A stretch of DNA of 64,000 nt from JAAYTY01 sp964569245 (GTDB taxonomy: Bacteria > Fermentibacterota > Fermentibacteria > Fermentibacterales > Fermentibacteraceae), in contig CAZMTK010000007.1 of the NCBI GenBank assembly GCA_964569245.1, positions 52,527 to 116,526 on the forward strand. The letters are read 5' to 3'. Both the position numbers and the translations under genes were made by a program. Each line of letters begins with the position of its first letter. Positions within the stretch are counted from its first letter, which is position 1. This document shows, piece by piece, positions 23,198-31,863 of the stretch. The notes under the pieces were generated by a model. It did not search any database, was not told the origin of the DNA, and was given only the letters and a program-made list of their open reading frames with translations.

Positions 23198-24052
23198 ATG
23201 AGCTGTCCGCTGCTTCTGCTCCTCGCAGCAGCCGCCGATTTCGTGGAGCTGGGCGGGGGCTGCCCACTTACCACGAACAGACCCTACTGCGGCTCCTGAC
23301 CCGACATCGGCAGGAGGTACCAGGTCCTGGTACTCGCGAGCGAGATGTGTGGAGCCGCGGAAGTGACAGAGGTGCAGCTATACGCGACGCATGACGCCTT
23401 CAGTGAAGGCGAGTTCTACCGCGCGGAGATCCTCCTCTGCCACACAGACCTCGACGGACTGACCGACTCGTTCGACGCCAACTACTCGGGCAACGACCCG
23501 GTTCCGGTCTTCCGGCGGGACACCCTCTCGATAGACTGGACAGCTCCCGGGTGGAACGGCCTTCCGTTCGACCGGGCCTTCCAGTACGACGGTTCGAGCA
23601 ACCTGATCATGGAGTTCAGATACCTCGGGGAGGACGGCAGGACCATAAACGCCGGGGCCTTCTATCCGCCAACGCCGTGGAGGACCCTGGACGCGGGACT
23701 GCCCACTTCCCCGACCGGCGACCTGCTGTCGTTCATGAACTCGATGAGGATCTACTACACTCCGCAATCGAGTTCCGGGGGAGGGGGAGCACCCTCCCCC
23801 GCAGGACCTTCGCTCTCGGCTTGGAGGAATCCTTCTCCGGCGCCGGAGCTGGACGCGACGACGACCGTCGAGTGCCAGGCTGACCTGAGGCTCTACGGCC
23901 TCGACGGGCGGCCTGTCTGGAGATGGCACGGGCTTCTCCCCGCCGGAGAGACCCTGTTCGCTGTCCCCGAGGGGCTCCTCGCCCCCGGCGTCTATCTGGC
24001 GCGGCTCGCTACCGGGCTCGGCGGAGCCGTCGCCAGCCTGGTCGTTCTCTAG
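23198..24052 (+). pseudogene. Secreted T9SS-type protein gene interrupted by in-frame TGA
   Basis: From the ATG at 23198 (GGAGG upstream) a signal peptide is read (MSCPLLLLLAAAADF), then the frame stops at TGA 23297-23299 after NRPYCGS. The same frame continues without another stop to 24052 and encodes about 250 further residues: RRYQVLVLASEMCG and TEVQLYATHD, a beta-rich middle, a Ser/Gly/Pro linker, and a FlgD-like sorting tail (LRLYGLDGRPV ... LAPGVYLARL). The whole would be a 284-residue secreted protein. A TGG-to-TGA change (loss of a Trp), a sequencing error or selenocysteine insertion are all possible; see findings. I label it pseudogene as the simplest reading. Confidence 0.6.
23317..23333 (+). 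other. SECIS-sized hairpin after the in-frame TGA
   Basis: GTACCAGG and CCTGGTAC are exact complements around one T. As RNA this gives a six- to seven-pair stem with an apical loop starting GG, 23 bases after the TGA. That lies within the spacing known for bacterial selenocysteine insertion elements. It may be chance. Confidence 0.3.
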
Positions 24053-24069
24053 GGCTTCGGCAGGCCTCT

Positions 24070-25155
24070 TCAGCCTGCAGCCCCGAGATCCACCAGTTCG
24101 AATCTCCTCGAGCCCAGCCCTACTGCCTCGGCTGCGAGCAACTGGGCTTCGGGATCCGTTCCTGGGCGGAGCGCCCCGAACTTCTCCACCCCCCGGCCGG
24201 CACCGTCACCGGAGCCTGCCGCCTCGTCCGCGGCGGTGACGAGGTCGAGGCATGCCTGGTCGAGAGCCACCGGATCCGTAGAAGCGAGCACGCCTATGTC
24301 CTCCACGAGAGCCGGGCCGGTGTCAGCGAGGCAGTCGCAGTCGGGAGCAACGCCTGTCACGAAGTTCACGCAGACCAGCACCCTGGTGCTCGAGAACGCC
24401 GCGAGGGCGTACCAGGCCAGCCTTCGGGCGAACTCCCCCTTCTCCTGCCCCCAGTCGGTTCCGATGGCTCCTGCCGGGCACCTCTGGATGCACTCGCCGC
24501 ATCCCACGCAGGCATCCGGGTCGATGGAGGCAAGCGGGGACAGCGCTATCGCGTCGGACGGGCAGTGCCCGGCGCAGTTGCCGCAGGCGGTGCACCTCGA
24601 CTCCTTGATGACGGGACGGATGTTCGAATGCATGTAGAGCTTGCCGGCGCGGGACGCGCATCCCATCCCCAGGTTCTTGATCGCGCCCCCGAAGCCGGTC
24701 AGCAGATGCCCCTTGAAATGGCTGACGACGACCATGGCGTCTGATTCCGCTATGACTCGCGCTATCCTGGCCGATCCCGGGGCGCAGCATCCGGGCAGGG
24801 GGACCTCGACGTCGTCGGTTCCCCTCAGCCCGTCGGCGATGATGAAGGGCGGAGTGACCGGGGGGCCGAATCCGTGGTCGGATGAGAGGAGCAGGTAGTC
24901 GGGGGCGCAGAGACGGCGGCCTCTGTAGAGGACCGTAGTGTCCGTCAGGAAGACCCGCCCAGGACGGAGGCGCAGGGCTTCTGCCACCGCGGCCACGCTG
25001 CCGGGTCCTACGAACCTGGTGTTCCCCTGCTCGCCGGCATGTATCTTGACCGCCACCAGGTCGGTCGCCTTCAGGTCCGCATCTTTCGCGTACGGTTCGA
25101 GCAGGGCCGTGATGCAGGCCTTTCCGGAGCCCCTGACGAGATGAACCTTCGCCAT
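24070..25155 (-). CDS. DUF362 domain ferredoxin-like protein
   Basis: A 361-residue protein of the DUF362 family with a two-cluster [4Fe-4S] ferredoxin insert. DUF362 features are VAVKIHAGEQGNTRFVGP near residue 35, SHFKGHLLTGFGGAIKNLGMG near 145-165 and the DPVALDQACLD motif near the end. The cluster motifs are CTACGNCAGHCPSD and CVGCGECIQRCPAG. It has no membrane segment. Members are common in anaerobes and are presumed to act in iron-sulfur or redox chemistry, but no reaction is established. It converges with the interrupted gene and diverges from alr over about 97 bp. Confidence 0.85.
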   Translation of the reverse strand: MAKVHLVRGSGKACITALLEPYAKDADLKATDLVAVKIHAGEQGNTRFVGPGSVAAVAEALRLRPGRVFLTDTTVLYRGRRLCAPDYLLLSSDHGFGPPVTPPFIIADGLRGTDDVEVPLPGCCAPGSARIARVIAESDAMVVVSHFKGHLLTGFGGAIKNLGMGCASRAGKLYMHSNIRPVIKESRCTACGNCAGHCPSDAIALSPLASIDPDACVGCGECIQRCPAGAIGTDWGQEKGEFARRLAWYALAAFSSTRVLVCVNFVTGVAPDCDCLADTGPALVEDIGVLASTDPVALDQACLDLVTAADEAAGSGDGAGRGVEKFGALRPGTDPEAQLLAAEAVGLGSRRFELVDLGAAG

Positions 25156-25252
25156 CGGCAGTCTCCCGTTCGACGGACCGCCAGCCCTGCCGGCAGGTCC
25201 AGGTGGAGTTCGAATATTGTCCGGCCAGGTGCGTCCTGACTATGCTTCGGCC

Positions 25253-26419
25253 ATGAGCAGCCTCGTCTGGATCGAGCTCGACGCAGGCGCACCCGACCAC
25301 AACGTACGGGAGCTGCGCTCCTGCACCGCCGGAGGGCCCCTCTTCTGCGCCGTGGTCAAGGCAAACGCCTATGGACACGGCATGAGGGAGATGGTGAGGC
25401 TCATTCCGTCCGCGGACTGGCTCGCCGTCAACTCGCTCGACGAGGGTCTGGAGCTGAGGGGGCTCGGCGAGACGCGTCCAGTGCTCCTCATGGGACACGT
25501 TCCTCTCGAAAGGCTCGGCGAGGCGCTGGATGCCGGCCTGAGGCTGACCGTGTTCAATCGCGAGACGCTCGATCGTCTGGAGGGGCTCGCATCGGCTTCG
25601 AGGCCGGCCCTCGTTCATCTAAAGGTGGAGACCGGGACCGGGAGGCAGGGCATCATGCCGGAAGACCTGCTTCCGATGACCCTCCGGGCGAGGGGAATCC
25701 CGGGCGTGGTCACGGAGGGGATCTCGACCCACTTCGCCAACATCGAGGACACGCTGAACCACGGATATGCCGAGAAGCAGCTCGCATCGTTCCGCTCCTG
25801 CATCGATTCGCTGGCCGCCGCCGGAGTGGCTCCCCCCCTGGTGCACTCCGCCTGCACGGCCGCCGGCATCCTCTTCCCGAGCACCCACTTCGGAATGGTC
25901 AGGGAGGGGATCGGAGTGTACGGGCTGTGGCCCTCGCGGGAGACCTACCTGTCGGCGCTCATGAGCGGGAGGCCGGTGCCGTCTCTGAAGCCCGTCCTCT
26001 CGTGGAAGACCAGGCTGGCGCAGGTGAAGGAGGTGCCCGAGGGCAGCTTCGTGGGCTACGGATGCACCTTCAGGACGACCCGCAGGACCAGGGTGGGGGT
26101 TCTCCCCGTGGGGTATGCCGACGGGTACGACAGGGCTCTGGGCAACTCCGCCTGGGTTCTGGTGAGGGGGCGGCGAGCGCCTGTCATAGGGAGGGTCTGC
26201 ATGAACCTTACCATGATAGACGTGACGGACATAGAATCGCCTTCGCTCGAAGAGGAGGTGGTTCTTCTCGGCAGGAGCGGGGACGAGGAGATCTCCGCCG
26301 AGACGATGGCCTCCTGGGCCGGTACGATCAACTATGAGATAGTGACCAGGATAAGCCCTCTCCTGCCGAGGATCGTCGTAGGGGAGACAGGAGGCAGGCC
26401 GGCATGTTCCTCGAGGTAG
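25253..26419 (+). CDS. alr: Alanine racemase
   Basis: A PLP enzyme of 388 residues that makes D-alanine for peptidoglycan. The PLP lysine is in AVVKANAYGHGM (about residue 37). The second half carries GYGCTFRTTRRTRVGVLPVGYADGY, with the catalytic Tyr equivalent, and GRVCMNLTMIDVTD. ATG 25253 gives the usual N-terminus (SSLVWIELDAGAPDHNV), but its binding site is weak. A TTG at 25217 with AGGTGGAG eight bases before it would add 12 residues. The last 16 bases overlap the next gene. Confidence 0.92.
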   Translation: MSSLVWIELDAGAPDHNVRELRSCTAGGPLFCAVVKANAYGHGMREMVRLIPSADWLAVNSLDEGLELRGLGETRPVLLMGHVPLERLGEALDAGLRLTVFNRETLDRLEGLASASRPALVHLKVETGTGRQGIMPEDLLPMTLRARGIPGVVTEGISTHFANIEDTLNHGYAEKQLASFRSCIDSLAAAGVAPPLVHSACTAAGILFPSTHFGMVREGIGVYGLWPSRETYLSALMSGRPVPSLKPVLSWKTRLAQVKEVPEGSFVGYGCTFRTTRRTRVGVLPVGYADGYDRALGNSAWVLVRGRRAPVIGRVCMNLTMIDVTDIESPSLEEEVVLLGRSGDEEISAETMASWAGTINYEIVTRISPLLPRIVVGETGGRPACSSR

Positions 26420-27171
26420 TCGGTTCGGATGGCGGGAAGAACTCCGAGAGCTGCAGGCTTGTCACGATGAAGCTGGGGGACCGGGTGCTCGTGGATGCCG
26501 GCTCGGCATCGTCCCTGCGGACATCCGAGCTCGACAGGATCGACCTGGTCCTGACGACCCACGCACACATGGATCACATTCTGGAGCTGGGCTTCGTAGT
26601 CGACTCGACGGCGACCTCGAGGGACACGCCGATAAGGGTGGGAGGCAGCCCGGCATGCCTCGAAGCGATCAGGGCTCACTACATGAACGACGTCGTCTGG
26701 CCCGACTTCAGCAGGATAAGGACCTCTCACGGGCCAGCCGTGGTCTATGAGGACCTGGCGGACCTCGAGTGGCTGGATCTCCCCGGAGGAGCCAGCACCC
26801 TGCCCGTTCCAGTCAACCACGGGGCTGGGGGGAGGGGCTTCCTCTTCAGCTCGGGCTCCGGCACCATCGTCTATACTGGCGACACGGGCCCCACATTCAC
26901 CCTCTGGGAGGAGGCCGAGAAGAGGAGCGACGTCAAGGCGGTCATCGCCGAGGTCTCCTTTCCGGACAGCCTCATGGACACGGCGATAGCCAGCGACCAT
27001 CTCACGCCCGGCCTCCTCGCGAAGGAGCTCTCGAAGTTCGACGGGCTGGGCCTCCCCGTATATGCGTTCCACCTCAAACCGTGGTTCAGACAGGAGATAG
27101 ACAGGGATCTGTCGAGGCAGTTCGGCGATACGGCGGTGCTCCTCATGAGAGGCGACCGGCTCGTCTTCTGA
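26404..27171 (+). CDS. Metallo-beta-lactamase-fold hydrolase (cyclic nucleotide phosphodiesterase class II / RNase Z-like)
   Basis: A 255-residue cytoplasmic protein of the MBL superfamily. It has the metal motif THAHMDHI (HxHxDH, about residues 57-64), HGAGGRGF for the next His, IVYTGDTGP for the bridging Asp and a late His in FHLKPW. The opening (MFLEVVGSDGGKNSESC) resembles class II 3',5'-cyclic nucleotide phosphodiesterases and RNase Z relatives. The substrate is uncertain. It overlaps alr by 16 bases and precedes the NamZ-like gene by 20. Confidence 0.75.
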   Translation: MFLEVVGSDGGKNSESCRLVTMKLGDRVLVDAGSASSLRTSELDRIDLVLTTHAHMDHILELGFVVDSTATSRDTPIRVGGSPACLEAIRAHYMNDVVWPDFSRIRTSHGPAVVYEDLADLEWLDLPGGASTLPVPVNHGAGGRGFLFSSGSGTIVYTGDTGPTFTLWEEAEKRSDVKAVIAEVSFPDSLMDTAIASDHLTPGLLAKELSKFDGLGLPVYAFHLKPWFRQEIDRDLSRQFGDTAVLLMRGDRLVF

Positions 27172-27191
27172 CCTTTCCAGGAGAGGAAGCT

Positions 27192-28409
27192 ATGACACCC
27201 GACCGGTCCTGCCTGGAGCCGGGAGCCGAACGGCGCCGGGCGGCAGAGCCCGCCGCGTCCGGGCTGGACCGCATCGCCCGTGCTGGGCTGGAGGGACGCA
27301 GGATCGCCCTTCTAACGCATCACGCGGCGGTGGACTCATCGTGGAGGACCGCCGCAGAAGTGGTCCGCGCCCTTCCAGGAGCGGAGCTCCGCGCCATTCT
27401 GGCTCCGCAGCACGGATTCTGGGGCGAGACGCAGGACAACATGATCGAATGGGAGGGCTACGAGCATCCCCGCTGGGGCATCCCGGTCCACAGCCTGTAT
27501 GGTGCGAGCCGCGAACCGTCCGATTCGATGCTCTCAGGCTGCGATCTCCTTCTCGTGGACCTCCAGGACGTTGGCGCTCGGTACTACACCTACGCCTATG
27601 CGATGGCCCTCTCGATGCGCAAGGCCGCTTCGATGGGGATTCCCGTCGTGATCCTCGACAGGCCGAACCCCCTGGGACTCCGCATAGTCGAGGGCAGGCC
27701 GCAGGAACCCGGGATGCTCTCGTACGTCGGGCTCTATCCGATCCCCGTGCGCCATGCCATGACCATCGGCGAGCTGGCCCGGCTCTTCGCGCATCTCGAC
27801 GGGCTCCCGGCTCCCGGCGTGGTGGCGTTCGAGGCCGACTGCACGGATGGCCTGCCCGAGCGGTACCCCTGGGTCCACCCCTCTCCCAACATGCCCACGC
27901 CGGACACGGCTCTAGTCTATCCCGGGATGTGCCTCTTCGAGGCCACGAACGTCTCCGAGGGAAGGGGCACAACGAAGCCCTTCGAAGTCTTCGGAGCGCC
28001 GTGGATAGATCCCTATGAGCTCTGCGGCGAGCTCGACGGACACCCGATGCTGGAGGGTTCGGTCATCAGACCGCACAGGTTTGTCCCGGCCTTCGGGAAG
28101 CACGCCGGGGTCCTCTGCGGCGGGGCGCGGATCCATCCGGTGGACCCTGCCTCCTTCAGGCCCTTGAAGGCGGGCCTGGCGCTCCTCGCGGGCTGCTTCA
28201 GGTTTCGAGGCTCTGCATGGAGGGAGCCGCCGTACGAATACGTCTGGGACAGGATGCCGATGGACATTCTGGCCGGCAGCCCCGATGCCAGACGCATGGT
28301 GGAGGCGGGTGACCTCGACGGGCTGGCGGAATTCGGCTCCGGCGATCCGGCAGCCCATTCGCGTCTGGCCTGCCCGCATCTGATCTATCCCAGGGAGTTC
28401 TCGGGTTGA
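27192..28409 (+). CDS. DUF1343 / NamZ-family exo-beta-N-acetylmuramidase
   Basis: A 405-residue protein of the DUF1343 (YbbC/NamZ) family, whose characterised member removes MurNAc from peptidoglycan fragments during cell-wall recycling. Family blocks are APQHGFWGETQDNMI (about residues 75-90), LLVDLQDVGARYYTYAYAM, ILDRPNPLG, PSPNMPTPDTALVYPGMC, and FEATNVSEGRGTTKPFE. The ATG at 27192 follows GGAGAGGAAG. No signal peptide is seen, so it may act in the cytoplasm or by another export route. Next to alr it suggests a cell-wall cluster. Confidence 0.85.
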   Translation: MTPDRSCLEPGAERRRAAEPAASGLDRIARAGLEGRRIALLTHHAAVDSSWRTAAEVVRALPGAELRAILAPQHGFWGETQDNMIEWEGYEHPRWGIPVHSLYGASREPSDSMLSGCDLLLVDLQDVGARYYTYAYAMALSMRKAASMGIPVVILDRPNPLGLRIVEGRPQEPGMLSYVGLYPIPVRHAMTIGELARLFAHLDGLPAPGVVAFEADCTDGLPERYPWVHPSPNMPTPDTALVYPGMCLFEATNVSEGRGTTKPFEVFGAPWIDPYELCGELDGHPMLEGSVIRPHRFVPAFGKHAGVLCGGARIHPVDPASFRPLKAGLALLAGCFRFRGSAWREPPYEYVWDRMPMDILAGSPDARRMVEAGDLDGLAEFGSGDPAAHSRLACPHLIYPREFSG

Positions 28410-29266
28410 GGATCGGAATCCTCGCCGACGCCCACGGAAACCTGCAGGGGCTCGAGGCCGCATGGAGGGCGCTAGCCGGCGAGGGGGCTGACCTGGTTCT
28501 GAACCTGGGCGACCTCGTCCAGTACGGTCCTCATCCTGAAGAGTGCGTCGCCTTCGCCATGGAGCACGGGATCGAATCCGTGCAGGGCAACTGCGACAGG
28601 GCGGTCGCCAGACGCAGGAGCGACACCGGGGACCAGTTCGAGAGCATCCACTGGAGGCGCATGGCCAGGCGGGTTCTGGAATGGACTTCGGGCCGCCTCT
28701 CTCCGAGGAGCATCTCCTGGCTCAGGCGGCTTCCCGACGAGATTCGCCTGGACGTGGAGAGAGTCAGGGTCGTCGCCGTTCACGGCCTACCCGGAAGGAT
28801 CTCCGTCGGACTGCCGGCCGGCTCCGCCCTGGGCGTGGAGGAGATGCTCGCGGAGGAGGCGAAGGCCGAGCGGGACGGGCTGTCCCGCTCCTTCGATCTG
28901 CTCGATGTCTACGATCATCTGCTGGAGGAATCCCGGGCGGACCTCCTGCTCGTGGGTCACACCCATTCCCAGGCGCTGGTCTGGAGACCTTCGGGGCTGA
29001 TCGTCAACCCCGGGAGCGTGGGCGGCGGAACCCTCCCATCGGCCGGAACTGTGGCGCTGGTCGAGATCGGGAACAGGAGGGATGTCGCTGTCTCCTGGAT
29101 CAGGGTTCCCTTCGATGGCGGCGCGTACATGCGCGAGTGCAGGGCTGCTGGCATCCCGGAGCTGTTCTCGAGGTGCGTCGAGCTGGGCCGCGATCAGCGC
29201 GGAACCTGGCACACCTCGGACACGATCTCGAGGCAGAGATGGGCGTTGATGGAGAAGGAGCGCTGA
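28406..29266 (+). CDS. Calcineurin-like metallophosphoesterase (YfcE/MJ0936 type)
   Basis: A 286-residue protein with the metallophosphoesterase motifs in order: ILADAHGNL (DxH), NLGDLVQYG (GDxxxxG), QGNCDRAV (GNCD), VAVHGLPG and VGHTHSQA, followed by VNPGSVGG, which is typical of the YfcE-like group. It should be a cytoplasmic, metal-dependent phosphodiesterase; the substrate is unknown. The TTG start overlaps the previous stop (TTGA). Confidence 0.85.
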   Translation: MRIGILADAHGNLQGLEAAWRALAGEGADLVLNLGDLVQYGPHPEECVAFAMEHGIESVQGNCDRAVARRRSDTGDQFESIHWRRMARRVLEWTSGRLSPRSISWLRRLPDEIRLDVERVRVVAVHGLPGRISVGLPAGSALGVEEMLAEEAKAERDGLSRSFDLLDVYDHLLEESRADLLLVGHTHSQALVWRPSGLIVNPGSVGGGTLPSAGTVALVEIGNRRDVAVSWIRVPFDGGAYMRECRAAGIPELFSRCVELGRDQRGTWHTSDTISRQRWALMEKER

Positions 29267-29278
29267 CCCTGCAGTCCA

Positions 29279-29292
29279 TGCTCCCGGGAGCA
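29279..29292. terminator. Perfect 14-bp palindrome between convergent stops
   Basis: TGCTCCCGGGAGCA lies between the metallophosphoesterase stop (29266) and the convergent gene stop (29294). It is short and lacks a T-tract. Its position favours a bidirectional termination role. Confidence 0.35.
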
Positions 29293-29293
29293 C

Positions 29294-29974
29294 TCAGTCC
29301 AGCATCGCGCCGTGGGCGGTGTTGAGAGCCCCGAGGTCCAGATCGACGACCAGCATGCTGTCCAGTCCCTTCCAGGACGGGAGGCCTATTCTCAGGATGT
29401 AGGAGCCCTCCTCCGGCAGGATGAGGAAGCTCTGCGAATCGAGCCAGAATCCCCTCAGCCAGAGCCAGGAGTCCAGGCTGCCCGACTCGGGCGCTCCCAG
29501 CGCGGACCTGAGGGCCGAGCGGAACAGGGAGTCGGTCTGGACCACCGCGTCGAGGTCCAGCGGCACGCCGGTCAGCAGCCAGGTCCTGAAAGCGCGGTAG
29601 GAGGATTCACCCCTGCCGTCCCTGGCGGTTTCCACCTCCACCAGGCCCCCTACGTAGGTGTCCGTGCAGTTGAGTATCCTCAGCGTGCGTGTCTCGTACA
29701 GATATCCTGCGCCTGACAAGGCGGCCCCCGACAGCGCCTCGCGGGGCAGGGGGCCCACCCAGAAGAGCGTGTCCGCACCGCTCCGCGACACCATCCTCGC
29801 GCCCTCGACCCTGTATGTGAAGGTGAAGCTCCCGGCATTGACGGAGGTGTCGGAGGCTACGACCTCGAGTGTCACTTCCGGGCTCATCCTGACGCTCATC
29901 ACTCCCGAAGGGCCTTCGGAGACGAACGGGAGCGACGCCGCAGAAGCTAGAAGCAGGCGCGCCGCCGAAGTCAT
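29294..29974 (-). CDS. Hypothetical secreted protein
   Basis: A 226-residue protein with a probable signal peptide (SAARLLLASAASLPFVS) and no recognised domain. The body is beta-rich (EVTLEVVASDTSVNAGSFTF; YLYETRTLRILNCTDTYVGG) and ends with alternating Leu/Asp (LVVDLDLGALN). It starts 40 bases after the radC stop on the same strand and could share its transcript. Confidence 0.5.
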   Translation of the reverse strand: MTSAARLLLASAASLPFVSEGPSGVMSVRMSPEVTLEVVASDTSVNAGSFTFTYRVEGARMVSRSGADTLFWVGPLPREALSGAALSGAGYLYETRTLRILNCTDTYVGGLVEVETARDGRGESSYRAFRTWLLTGVPLDLDAVVQTDSLFRSALRSALGAPESGSLDSWLWLRGFWLDSQSFLILPEEGSYILRIGLPSWKGLDSMLVVDLDLGALNTAHGAMLD

Positions 29975-30013
29975 CGATGCCCCCCTGGGCCCGGCAAGGC
30001 GAGCGTCGAGAAG

Positions 30014-30784
30014 TCACCCGCCATGCGGAAACGCCCCTCTCTCCCTGAGGCTGGTGACGCCGGCGTCGGTCGCGATCAGGTGGTCGAGAACCTTGAAGCC
30101 GAGGCTCCTGCCGAGCTCGCAAAGACGCGCGGTGAGTGCGATGTCCTCCGAGCTGGGCTCGGGCCTGCCGCCCGGATGATTGTGAACCAGGATCACACCG
30201 GTGGCGTTGATTGCGACTATCTTCTCGACGAGGTTCCTGGGATGCACGGAGGCCCTGTCCACTGTCCCGTGCTCGAGCTCGCGCTCCGCCAGGAGCCTGC
30301 CGGAGGAGTCCAGGAACAGGGCCAGCAGGCGCTCTCTCCTCTGGAGGCCGAGGCTGCTTCTGATGTACTCCCTCACGCTCTCCGGGCTGTCGAGGCGCTC
30401 GCCTCTCCTCGGCCTGAGAGCCATGGCGGCCAGCTGCGGGACCAGCGCCAGGAGAACCGAGGAGGCGCGGCCCACTCCGGGGACCGAGGCGAGCATGTCG
30501 GGCGGCTGGCTCAGAACCGAGGCCAGGCTCCCGAACCTCTCGAGAAGGGCTGCGGCGGTTTCGTGCACATCAGTCCTGGGAACTGCGTAGGTGAGAAGCA
30601 GCTCCAGAGCGTCCCTCTCCTCGAATCCCCTGGCGCCCGACCTCAGGAATCGGTTCCTCAGCCTCTCCCTGTGCCCTGCTCCCGATCGAGGATGACGGTC
30701 CTCGTGGGGTATGCGAGGCTCAGGCCCGACGATCTGAGGATCGACATGACCTCCAGGATCAGTCTGCTTCGCTTCTCCAGCCAC
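30014..30784 (-). CDS. radC: RadC-like JAB/MPN-domain protein
   Basis: The UPF0758/RadC family is identified by GHRERLRNRFL near the N-terminus, a helix-hairpin-helix (SVPGVGRASSVLLAL), and the JAMM metal motif VHNHPGGRPEPSSED. Its role is unclear; earlier DNA-repair claims for RadC were withdrawn. The start is a problem: no ATG, GTG or TTG lies between the end of the conserved GHRERL block and the mscS stop. The nearest canonical in-frame start is GTG 30784, deep inside mscS and 127 bases before its end. A CTG at 30661 is coupled to the mscS stop but would cut the conserved block. I give the GTG with low certainty for the start only. Confidence 0.7.
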   Translation of the reverse strand: MAGEAKQTDPGGHVDPQIVGPEPRIPHEDRHPRSGAGHRERLRNRFLRSGARGFEERDALELLLTYAVPRTDVHETAAALLERFGSLASVLSQPPDMLASVPGVGRASSVLLALVPQLAAMALRPRRGERLDSPESVREYIRSSLGLQRRERLLALFLDSSGRLLAERELEHGTVDRASVHPRNLVEKIVAINATGVILVHNHPGGRPEPSSEDIALTARLCELGRSLGFKVLDHLIATDAGVTSLRERGAFPHGG

Positions 30785-31740
30785 TGCCGGTAGTCTCCAG
30801 TCTTGAGGAAGGCGATTATCTCCAGGTCCAGCGAATACTCGCCGAAGCCCGATACATGGACCGACCACGTGCCCTGCTCCACGTCACTCGAGGCCTCCAG
30901 CGACGCCCGCAGCGACGACATCAGCGCCTCCACCCGCTCGAGCCCGGATCCCTGTAGTATGCCCAGCGTGACGACGGTCCTCCTCGAGTCCCTGAGCGAC
31001 CAGTTGTCTATGCTCTGCTCGACGAGGGTCTTGTTGGGGATGCTGACAAGCGTCTTCTCCGGAGTCCTGATCCTGGTCGAGCGGAGGCCGATCTCCTCCA
31101 CCGTCCCCTGCGCTCCTCCGGCCTGGATGAAGTCGCCCACGGTGAACGGCTTGTCGAGGAAGATCGCCACGGTAGCGAAGACGCCGGCAAGCGTGTCCTG
31201 GGCAGCGAGAGCCACGGCCAGACCCCCGATGCCCAGCCCGGCGATGATACCGCCGACCGGATAGCCGAGGCTCTGCATGAGGAATACCGCCGCTATCGCG
31301 ACGACGAGTATCCTGAATGCAGCCCTGAAGAGCGGGAGGACCCTCGTGTCCAGGCCCGAGCCTCGGCTTCCCGAGCGCTCCACGAGATGGTCCGATACGG
31401 CGTTCAGGACATCGATAGTCAGCCATGTCATGCCGGCGACGGTGAGAACAAGGAGCAGCCTGTCGGCCCAGACGACAGCCGTTTCGTCGAGGGGCAGAAT
31501 CCTCGCGGATGCGTAGGCGCCCTCAAGGGAGACGAGCGCTCCAGCCGGACGGGCAATCCTCGAGCACACCGGGCACGGGAGCCCCCTCAGCCTCCTGCCG
31601 AGGCGCCGGAGTGCGCCCGTGACGAGCCGGCCCGCGAATGCCGAAGCGGCAAGTGCGGCGAGCGCCAGCGCCACGCGTCCCGCAGGGAAGCCCCCGGGAG
31701 CGAGTCCGTACAGCCAGGAGAGCAGACCGTCTGCAAGCAT
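30658..31740 (-). CDS. mscS: MscS-family small-conductance mechanosensitive channel
   Basis: A 360-residue inner-membrane protein with three or four N-terminal helices and an MscS core. The core has the Gly/Ala-rich pore helix (GIIAGLGIGGLAVALAAQD) and the beta domain (DFIQAGGAQGTVEEIGLR, VSIPNKTLVEQSIDNWS). It carries an extra N-terminal segment with a CPVC pair, so it is longer than the E. coli protein. ATG 31740 is preferred over 31761 because a promoter (TTGACA, 17 bp, CAGAAT) overlaps the latter. It probably protects against osmotic shock alongside MscL. Confidence 0.85.
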   Translation of the reverse strand: MLADGLLSWLYGLAPGGFPAGRVALALAALAASAFAGRLVTGALRRLGRRLRGLPCPVCSRIARPAGALVSLEGAYASARILPLDETAVVWADRLLLVLTVAGMTWLTIDVLNAVSDHLVERSGSRGSGLDTRVLPLFRAAFRILVVAIAAVFLMQSLGYPVGGIIAGLGIGGLAVALAAQDTLAGVFATVAIFLDKPFTVGDFIQAGGAQGTVEEIGLRSTRIRTPEKTLVSIPNKTLVEQSIDNWSLRDSRRTVVTLGILQGSGLERVEALMSSLRASLEASSDVEQGTWSVHVSGFGEYSLDLEIIAFLKTGDYRQWLEKRSRLILEVMSILRSSGLSLAYPTRTVILDREQGTGRG

Positions 31741-31759
31741 TCGACGACCCCTTCGCGCC

Positions 31760-31788
31760 ATTCTGCCCGCCGGGAAGGGGCATGTCAA
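31760..31788 (-). promoter_or_regulatory. Sigma70-like promoter for mscS-radC
   Basis: A perfect TTGACA and a CAGAAT are separated by 17 bases on the minus strand, 20 bases before the chosen mscS ATG. Confidence 0.45.
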
Positions 31789-31863
31789 CTGCGACGGGTC
31801 GTTGACGATATGACCGGTCGTCTGCATTGATAGCGGGCTGAACAGAAGGAACGGGGGTTCGCT

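Noticed and set aside
23297..23299. Reassignment of TGA to Trp or Gly across the genome
   Set aside because: Many complete genes in the window end at TGA exactly where homologues end, often in GTGA/TTGA overlaps with the next gene.
24060..24078. GCAGGC/GCCTGC hairpin between the interrupted gene and the DUF362 gene
   Set aside because: Only six pairs and partly inside the DUF362 coding sequence, too weak to list as a terminator.
24095..24130. AGTTCGAATC resembling a tRNA T-loop
   Set aside because: It lies in the coding sequence of the DUF362 protein (RRFELVDL), and no acceptor, D or anticodon stem can be built around it.
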